A DNA stretch of 64,000 nucleotides. Source: Paracyclopina nana. Taxonomy: Eukaryota; Arthropoda; Copepoda; Cyclopoida; Cyclopettidae. Made by a program: the position numbers and the translations under genes. The DNA lies in the NCBI GenBank assembly GCA_019096065.1, contig JAGUCH010000001.1, forward strand, positions 2,914,001 through 2,978,000, given 5' to 3'. How positions within the stretch are numbered: position 1 is the stretch's first letter; the number at the start of each line of letters is the position of its first letter. Below the pieces are notes generated by a model that searched no databases, was not told the DNA's origin, and saw only the letters and a list, made by a program, of their open reading frames with translations. Of the stretch, positions 57,417 through 64,000 are shown in pieces.

Positions 57417-58745
57417 TCAATTTGAATGTTCTTGACATTTGGCAAGAAAAGTGGTTTCGTCTAATGACCAATTCATATCTTGAGCACAGGGGTAGTGAGC
57501 TGACTCGCGGCATCTGATTTGACAGCAAGCAATTGTGGAGCCTTTAAAGTTACACTTGGAGCACACTCCCTTTTGCGACACTTTTATAGCCTCAGAAAGC
57601 CCCAACAGTTGGCTACCAATCAACCGGATCTGGGGCATCCACACTATGCAGTCTTCGTGGAACCATACTTCGCTTTGATCACTTTTGCACGTCTTTGTGG
57701 GCGAATCCACACTCACTGAGCCCAATTTCTTTTTTTGCCGTCTTTTCGCCTTTGCACCGGCCTGATCACTTCCACCAATGATAAATGAAGATGCCAAGTC
57801 TGCTGACTTCTTCACTGGCGATGGCAGGTTGAGACCTTTCCATTGATTGAAAGGTATAAAATATGGACCAAAAAGATCTCCTAGTCCTTCGCAGTGACTT
57901 TGCTTTCGACAAAAAGCGCAAATCCAGGACTCGTCTACGTTCCTTGGATCATACTTGGCACTCAGGGTAGTTAAGGTGTAGCCAAATCCCGTGACACGAG
58001 CTATTTGTTCCAATTGATCAGGCTGCTCCTCAAAAGGTCCAAGAGCGTCTGTGGTGTAGTTGACAACATTTGTCCATCTCGGATCAGCAATTTCTCCAAC
58101 GACTCTCACGAAAGGGCCCTTGAACTTTTCCAAAAGCTGCTCCTGTTTGGAAACATTAGCTGCTCGGTCTTTCGCCTCTTTCTCCTTCTCCTCTCTTTCG
58201 AGCTGCTTCGCTGTTTTCTTACTCGATTTTTTGGCTGCTTTCTTATCTTTAGGCTTCTCCTTTTTCACCTCCTTATTCGCCAAGGGTTTCCTGCCAGGTT
58301 TTTTCTTCACCACAACAGCAGCCTTGGAAGCCTCGGATTCTTTGCAGTCTTCGCTCTCAATTCCGGCAAACATCGCCTCAAGCTCATTTTCAACCTGATC
58401 AAATTTTTTGACTGAGCTTGCACTGGACCTCCTTGGAGCTTTAGAGGCAGGTTTATCCTCGTCATCACTGATCGACTGGCGACCTCTTTTGACGGCCTTT
58501 TTTTCGACCGTAGTTTCAGCTGCGGGCTTGGCTTTCCTATCCTCCACTTCGTCGTCAATGTCAATGACAAGTACATCCGAGTCGGAATCATTTTGCTTAG
58601 CTCCGTCAGCTTCAGGAAACGAGATCACGCGTTTTGGCACTACTTCATTGGGGGAATCAAGTTCGACGATATCATCATCTTCTGCTGTGATTGTTTTAGC
58701 GAGACCATTATGGTCGCCTTTCTTGGAAGCTTCTTCTTTGTCCAT
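57417..58745 (-). CDS. Extended PHD-finger chromatin protein, RAI1/TCF20-like
   Basis: A likely nuclear, nucleosome-associated protein: ePHD modules of the RAI1/TCF20/PHF14 group bind nucleosomes or histones. It is a single uninterrupted exon of 442 residues. Residues 1 to about 200 are disordered and charged, with acidic patches, SDDEDKP and a lysine-rich stretch (KKPGRKP, then KKAAKKSSKK, resembling nuclear localisation signals and an AT-hook-like GRKP). A middle segment (about 205-270) is unfamiliar. From about 274 the zinc module starts (WICAFCRK, GDLFGPYF), continues with EVWFHEDCIVW and ends CSKCNFKG...CCQIRCRESAHYPCA...KCQEH at the C-terminus. This is the Cys/His order of the RAI1/TCF20 C-terminal ePHD. 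A basic linker of about 70 residues interrupts the module between the first zinc pair and the WFHEDC motif, longer than usual. The start ATG precedes an acidic MDKEEA sequence and is the first in frame. Confidence 0.85.
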   Translation of the reverse strand: MDKEEASKKGDHNGLAKTITAEDDDIVELDSPNEVVPKRVISFPEADGAKQNDSDSDVLVIDIDDEVEDRKAKPAAETTVEKKAVKRGRQSISDDEDKPASKAPRRSSASSVKKFDQVENELEAMFAGIESEDCKESEASKAAVVVKKKPGRKPLANKEVKKEKPKDKKAAKKSSKKTAKQLEREEKEKEAKDRAANVSKQEQLLEKFKGPFVRVVGEIADPRWTNVVNYTTDALGPFEEQPDQLEQIARVTGFGYTLTTLSAKYDPRNVDESWICAFCRKQSHCEGLGDLFGPYFIPFNQWKGLNLPSPVKKSADLASSFIIGGSDQAGAKAKRRQKKKLGSVSVDSPTKTCKSDQSEVWFHEDCIVWMPQIRLIGSQLLGLSEAIKVSQKGVCSKCNFKGSTIACCQIRCRESAHYPCAQDMNWSLDETTFLAKCQEHSN

Positions 58746-59738
58746 TTTCGAACTTCATCAAATCATCCCAAGTTCAGCAGATTATCGGTGAATTGGCCAA
58801 TATCATCATCAGAGCTGCTTTTCGGCAAATTTTTGTTTGCTGCCGGGTGATTTAACGAAATAAGCACAAGTTATGTATTAAACAAAAGCGTATTTCAGTC
58901 GATAGTACTCTTTAATGAATAATACATGGCTGCATTTTACATTTTGGACTTTTATCAAAATAGATTTGGATTTCTTCCTTTTCCAAAAATTCTATTTACT
59001 CTAGTCTTACATCAAGCAAAACAGATTAGTGCCTTAGACTCAACAGCTCAGTTTCCCATATCAACAAAACTCAGCTGCTCACTCGGACAAAACTGTAGGT
59101 CGCCCAGCTAACCCACTTAGACTCAAGGAGTTGTTCTCGAACATTAGAAGGCAAGTTCTAGTAACGACGTAAAAGTGGGACTGATGGTTTGGCGACAATT
59201 TCCTTCTTGGTAGAAAAGCACGCTCAACAAAAACAAAAGGTTTGCATAAGGCAATCTTAAAATGATGCGACTTTTTTTCTGTCAAACTGCTGTGAGGTAA
59301 AAATACGTACATACTTTTTGTTCAATTCGCTATGGAAGGCTAGGTGAAAAATTGAAGCTAGCAGTGAAGTGTCGCGTCCCAAATGAGTAGCTCTCGCCGG
59401 GCTGCCTATTTCGTGGCATGGCTCGACTGCAGCCGTTGAGACGAGGCACATATTTGGCGTTTTTCATGCAGTTCCGTCCTCTTCAAAGCCAAAAGTATCA
59501 GCCAGCAGTGACGTTCTACCTCCGCCCACAGAGTGAAAAGAGAATGCAGGCAACTCCAAAAATTCGACTCGTTACCTTCTTTTAGCCAGATGACAACTCC
59601 GATGTCCTCGTAAGTCGACAATCCGACCATCTTACGAATCTCAAAAGTTTTCGCCTCCTCCGCAACCTCTTTACAAGATCTGAGAGCTGGTACCAGACCA
59701 AAAGCGTGGCAGACCCACATTCTTTTAAAAAACCAAAG
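58746..59738. other. Divergent intergenic region and 5' leader of PP2A-B56
   Basis: About 1 kb separating the ePHD gene (minus) from the B56 gene (plus). No coding sequence is supported. A donor GTAAG at 59739, with an acceptor CTTTCAG ending at 59796, suggests a 58-bp intron in the B56 5' leader, so the region just before 59738 is probably untranslated exon. No TATA box was identified for either gene. Confidence 0.5.
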
Positions 59739-59802
59739 GTAAGTCGGTGGAAGAACTGCCAGGAGTCAAGGAAATCTTATGCTCGATCCCTTTCAGATCA
59801 GA

Positions 59803-61858
59803 ATGCCTACAAAAAAGGAGGATAATCCGAGCAGCTCGGAGGAGGGTCAATCGGGCGATGAGCCGCAAAAGGCTGAAATGTCCAACGATGTCGACATGAC
59901 AGCCGACGAGGACGACGCAGAAAAGTCGAACGGCAAGTCGACTGGGGCGCTGGGGGTCGGCCCTCCGCCGCCCACCCAAATCAACAAGTTGAAGTACGCT
60001 GGTGCAAGTCATGTTCTCAAGAAGGAACGGCGCCAGAGCTCCTCGAGGTTCAACATTTCCTCTAACAGAGAGCTCACGAAGCTGCCCCTGTTGAAAGACA
60101 CCCAACAAAGCGAGCGAGAAGAGCTTTTCATTCAGAAGATCAAGCAGTGCCAGGTCCTCTTCGACTTTGTCGCCGATCCGCTTTCCGACCTGAAGTGGAA
60201 GGAAGTGAAACGGGCAGCCCTGCATGAAATGGTCGAATACGTGACCAACAACCACGGGGTTCTCACTGAAGCGGTTTATCCAGAGGTGAGGCATCAGATT
60301 GACTTTAACGATGTTTGAAGGAAATGTTTTGACACTGCATCGCAGTTGTATACATAAGCTTGTTTTCCTGCGTGAACGCGTTGCAGCCGGAAAAAAAGTT
60401 AAAATTGATTTTCCCAATTGCAGATCATAGTCATGTTCAGCGTCAACCTCTTCCGTACTCTTCCTCCGTCGACGAATCCGAATGGCGCTGAATTTGACCC
60501 TGAGGAGGACGAACCGACCTTGGAGGCCGCCTGGCCTCATCTCCAGCTCGTCTACGAGTTCTTCCTGCGCTGCTTGGAATCCAAGGACTTCCAGGCGTCC
60601 CTCGTGAAAAAGCACATTGACCAGAAGTTTGTGCAACAGCTGCTTGAACTTTTCGATTCGGAAGACCCTCGCGAGCGCGACTTTCTCAAGACCACGCTGC
60701 ATCGCATCTACGGCAAATTCCTCGGCCTCCGTGCGTTCATCCGCAAGCAGATCAACAACATTTTCTATCGCTTCGTTTACGAGACTGAGCGGCACAATGG
60801 GGTGGCAGAGCTCCTCGAAATCCTCGGCAGCATAATCAACGGATTTGCCTTGCCCTTGAAGGAGGAGCACAAGATTTTCCTGCTGAAAGTGCTGATGCCG
60901 CTCCACAAAGTCCGTTCCTTGAGTGTGTATCATCCGCAATTGGCCTACTGCGTCGTTCAATTTCTCGAAAAAGATCCCAGCCTCACAGAACAGGTAGGTC
61001 GAGAGCAGATAGCAGGGTGGACAGGTTGTGCTAATCTTCTGCTTGTAGGTAATCATGAATCTGCTACGTTATTGGCCCAAAGTGCATTCCCCGAAGGAGG
61101 TGATGTTCCTGAATGAGTTGGAGGAGATTCTGGATGTGATCGAACCGGCCGAATTCCAGAAGGTCATGGTTCCCTTATTCCACCAGCTTGCGAAGTGCGT
61201 GTCCAGCCCCCACTTTCAGGTGGCAGAACGGGCCCTCTACTATTGGAACAATGAGTACATCATGTCTCTCATCAGCGACAACGCGTCCGGGATTTTCCCC
61301 ATCATGTTTCCGGCCTTGTACAAGAACAGCAAATCCCACTGGAATCAGACGATCCACGGCCTCATCTATAATGCCCTGAAGCTCTTCATGGAGATGAATC
61401 AGAAGCTGTTTGACGAGTGCACTCAACAATACAAGCTCGAGCAGAAAAAGGAGAAGGAGAAGGCCAAGGAGAGGATCGAAGCGTGGAAAAAGCTCGACGA
61501 GCTGGCCAGAAACAATCCGGAGCTGGACCGGCTGTCCAACGACATGCGAGCCCTCATCCTGAGTGACGCCATCGACATGACCCCCAAAGATTTGGCTTTG
61601 GCAGCGGCCATCATGGACTCTTCCGAGAGCTCCGACAGCTTGGCCTCCAAGATCGAGGACAATGCTCTGACCGGGGGTCACAAGATGTCCACAGCTTCTT
61701 CTTCATCTGTGTCCTCGAGCAAAACCAAGCCGGCTGCGAAGCCCTTGTTGAGACGCAAATCAGAGCTGCCCACGGACATGTACACGCAGCAGGCATTGGA
61801 GAGCCACAAGAGGGCCGACGAGTTCCTGCCCACTCCTCCGGACGCTAGCAAAGCGTGA
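59803..61858 (+). CDS. wdb: PP2A regulatory subunit B56 (widerborst/PPP2R5 type)
   Basis: The substrate-specifying B' subunit of protein phosphatase 2A, binding LxxIxE motifs in targets. Coding exons 59803-60285, 60424-60993 and 61049-61858, with introns of 138 and 55 bp, give 620 residues. The N-terminus (1 to about 95) is acidic and disordered. The HEAT-like B56 domain runs from about 105 ([20 protein letters not shown]) to about 480, with the highly conserved [67 protein letters not shown] and [20 protein letters not shown]. The C-terminus ends with [13 protein letters not shown] and [10 protein letters not shown], the tail shared with the vertebrate delta form. The ATG at 59803 lies 6 bases after a 3' splice site. 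An upstream alternative start exon is possible, as in other B56 genes. Confidence 0.96.
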
Positions 61859-62346
61859 TGTGATACACAGTCGCGAAAAATCAATCGATTCGGGGCACCT
61901 GGCTCCTCTGGCCATTTTGGGGGGCCCATGAACTGCCGACAACATTTGTGACGACGATCTTCTACTTTGAAAGAAACAACATCTACAACAAACGATATAT
62001 CATGATAGAGTTATTAGAGAGCCAAAAATTTTAACCTACTTCGACGGCCAGCGCATCTCCATAAAGCCACATCCTGCAATCAATAGAAGTGTCCTCCGCA
62101 AGCTATTGACGGGGCTCCCACACACGCCACACATTGGATGAATCTTATTTTAATCGAACGCATTTAAGATATTTTGTTATCTGTTACGTCAACTACGATC
62201 ATCATCACTTGCATCGCTACTCACCCCATAACGAGAGTTTTGAGGCCTACACAAACGGGCTAACGCGAATTTGTTTATGTCACTGAACAAATACTATTAC
62301 AATTTGAATTTATATGATGATCCGCAACATTAATAGTTGGTGAATC

Positions 62347-62352
62347 AATAAA
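62347..62352 (+). terminator. Poly(A) signal of PP2A-B56
   Basis: AATAAA about 490 bases after the B56 stop. This gives a far longer 3' UTR than the other genes here. I saw no earlier AATAAA in the interval. Confidence 0.55.
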
Positions 62353-63909
62353 AGAAAGAGAATGGTGGTGTATCTTGTTAAATCTCGAATCATGATGGCG
62401 AGATGGTCAGAAATGGGCAACGACTGCTACCGTGATGGTTCTAAAAGGTTGGGCGTGCACCTGACCGATTACCTTCACTCCTCGGGTTTAAGGTGCAACG
62501 TTAGGAGGAATGGCTGCCAAAACCCCTCATGGTGGACTTCAATCCTATTTATTGCTGTCAGATTATTATGCGGGTGTTGGTTCGCCTTTGTGACACAGTT
62601 ATCCTTGGCTTATGCGATTGACCCCCGGTCGTTTTTTGGCCGATTTCGCCCGTTTTCCACACTGTGTGCGTGTGTGTCCGTCCCCGTGAGAGATCTCTAT
62701 CTCGCTCTTCGGACTACTTCACTAGCAAAGCAGCGTATACTGAAATCCTGATAGGAGCCGGCGCTCTTGCAGTGTGCCACGAGAAACAATTAAGGGGGAC
62801 GACTATGGATGATGGTGTTTAAAGTCATTTAGCATGATTGCTTTTCAAAGAATGCTGCTGATTCACAATCATGATGGATTAGTTTTGCCAGCTTATTCTA
62901 AAGATGTGCTCTCTGCACTGGACAAGGGACCACGCTCATTTCAGCGATCATTTGGCCAGATAGTGCGGTAAAAATAAACGCGACAATTTGCTGCTGCTGC
63001 TCAAGTGGTTTTCATTTCACCTTCTTTCCTCATCACTAGTTTTTGCAGATAGATGACGATTGCCAATTTCGGAGCAATGCTTTAAAAGTGTTATTTCGGC
63101 CTGACGACATGCTGCTTTTGTTTCGATTGTGGGCACTTGTGCATATCCTTTGTTGACCAGATTATAATACGCAGGGAAAAAATTGACAATTCTACAAAAG
63201 TTCGAGGACTGCTACTTTCACCAAAAATTACCCAGCAAGGAGCAAAAAGCGGCTGCGCGTCTAAGTACTCAGATAGAGAAGAAGCAAACGAGTTGAGCAG
63301 CCATCGCTGTTTTCGTGAGAGAATTCCAAACTTCAAGCTGCTGCTGCTGCTGTCATAATTGCCATCACTGATGATTGGGTCACCTCGACATTTCCTAGAA
63401 ATTGTTGTGCCCCAACATATAAGCTGTCGGAGCAAGTTTGCAAGTTCAATTAGTGCTGCAAGCATACGCTGAGAAAGTGTATAGGCCCAGCTATGCTCGT
63501 AAGCCTTGGGAGAAGGAGGCTCCTCCTGGTTTTCTCTGCTGGCATCAGGGGTTGCCATGGCTGTGCAGCTTCTATTTCTGTCCACAGTGCAGCAGCTCCT
63601 CCCGTCCGAGAGTGGCGAGGAATTCGAGGATAGCGGCGCTTTGCGTAGCTCAGGTCGGTTGCTTAATGCGGTCCCCGTCGCGCGGCGGCCGAAAATGCCG
63701 TTGCCGCAGCAGCAGCAGCTCACTCTCACTCTCATCCTCTGGAGCTAGTCACCAGCCAAGCCTTGGCCATTCAAGTTGAACAGAGCTCTCGTCGTCAACG
63801 TCGGTGTGCACCAACTCTTCTTCCACCCAGGAGAGACTTTCTTCTTTGCCCGCGAGAAGAGCTTCAACGGCGACTCGCGCCGCAAAAGCCCAGTCACATG
63901 TGGTAAAAC
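62353..63909. other. Intergenic region and probable 5' leader of the last gene
   Basis: No complete gene is supported. Frames on both strands between 63,090 and 63,780 overlap each other and have no recognisable domain. From about 63,500 the sequence turns GC-richer with CAG runs (63,704-63,718), typical of a long 5' UTR in front of the ATG at 63910. A minus-strand CAG run also occurs at 63,340-63,352. Confidence 0.45.
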
Positions 63910-64000
63910 ATGATGCAGGAACACATGTTGGACACGATCAACGGCAACATGCCCAACACCCCCCCGGGGATGATGAATCGGGCCTGGCCCCCTCCGCCCC
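63910..64000 (+). CDS. N-terminus of an unrecognised Met/Pro-rich protein, truncated by window edge
   Basis: An ATG in the context AAAACATGATG opens a frame that runs off the end of the window after 30 codons. It reads MMQEHMLDTINGNMPNTPPG and then a Trp followed by a Pro run. The composition (Met, Asn, Pro) suggests the low-complexity start of a transcriptional or RNA-binding regulator, but no family is identifiable. The preceding GC-rich leader supports a real gene start. It could equally be shadow coding. Confidence 0.4.
   Translation, partial: MMQEHMLDTINGNMPNTPPGMMNRAWPPPP

Noticed and set aside
59725-61056. A 443-codon open frame on the minus strand
   Set aside because: It is exactly antisense to the first two B56 exons, crosses their intron, and has no recognisable domain. 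It is a shadow of the codon usage of the real gene.
63091-63735. A 214-codon minus-strand frame near the window end
   Set aside because: No known domain, a Cys-rich start derived from a CAG run, and conflicts with a plus-strand leader region. Not convincing without transcript evidence.
1-64000. tRNA, 5S rRNA or snRNA genes
   Set aside because: I scanned for B-box-like GGTTCGAATCC and its complement and found no adequate match with a paired acceptor stem. A tRNA/Rfam covariance search could overturn this.

Overview
The window is nuclear DNA of an arthropod. The evidence is a r-type (Gq-coupled) opsin of arthropod character, an insect-like ribosomal protein L27a, a B56 regulatory subunit of PP2A very close to the insect widerborst type, GT-AG introns, and insect-style core promoter signals (TATA plus an RCSI/P3-like site on the opsin, a TCT initiator on RpL27a). 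I cannot place it below arthropod. The opsin and the short introns would fit a crustacean or a basal hexapod as well as an insect.

Layout. Bases 1 to about 42,270, some two thirds of the window, hold no gene I can support. This desert carries at least five repeat or mobile elements: a 73-bp micro-element (16334-16406), a Transib-like non-autonomous element with a perfect 5-bp target duplication (18286-18908), two related TA-flanked mariner-type MITEs (23374-23946 and 33406-33794), an AT-rich 1.2-kb terminal-inverted-repeat element (30107-31337), and a 3.94-kb foldback element (35919-39862). The foldback arms are mirror images about 97% alike where sampled, and its centre is an array of 189-bp tandem units.

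From 42.3 kb the window becomes gene-dense: r-opsin (+), F-spondin/spondin-1 (+), two-pore-domain potassium channel (-), RpL27a (+), a single-exon HNK-1/CHST-family sulfotransferase (-), a single-exon extended-PHD chromatin protein of the RAI1/TCF20 type (-), PP2A-B56 (+), and the 5' end of an unrecognised gene (+) cut by the window edge. Most introns are 54-90 bp. Two convergent gene pairs (spondin/K2P and RpL27a/sulfotransferase) are so tight that poly(A) signals overlap stop codons or lie in the last codons, so opposite transcripts probably overlap at their 3' ends.

The genes do not form one pathway. They are a mix of sensory (opsin), extracellular-matrix/axon guidance (spondin), excitability (K2P), glycan sulfation, chromatin, signalling and housekeeping functions. 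The most unusual structure is the foldback element, which is built from a ladder of ~175-189-bp units whose similarity decays from the centre outwards. It could fold into a very long hairpin RNA if transcribed.
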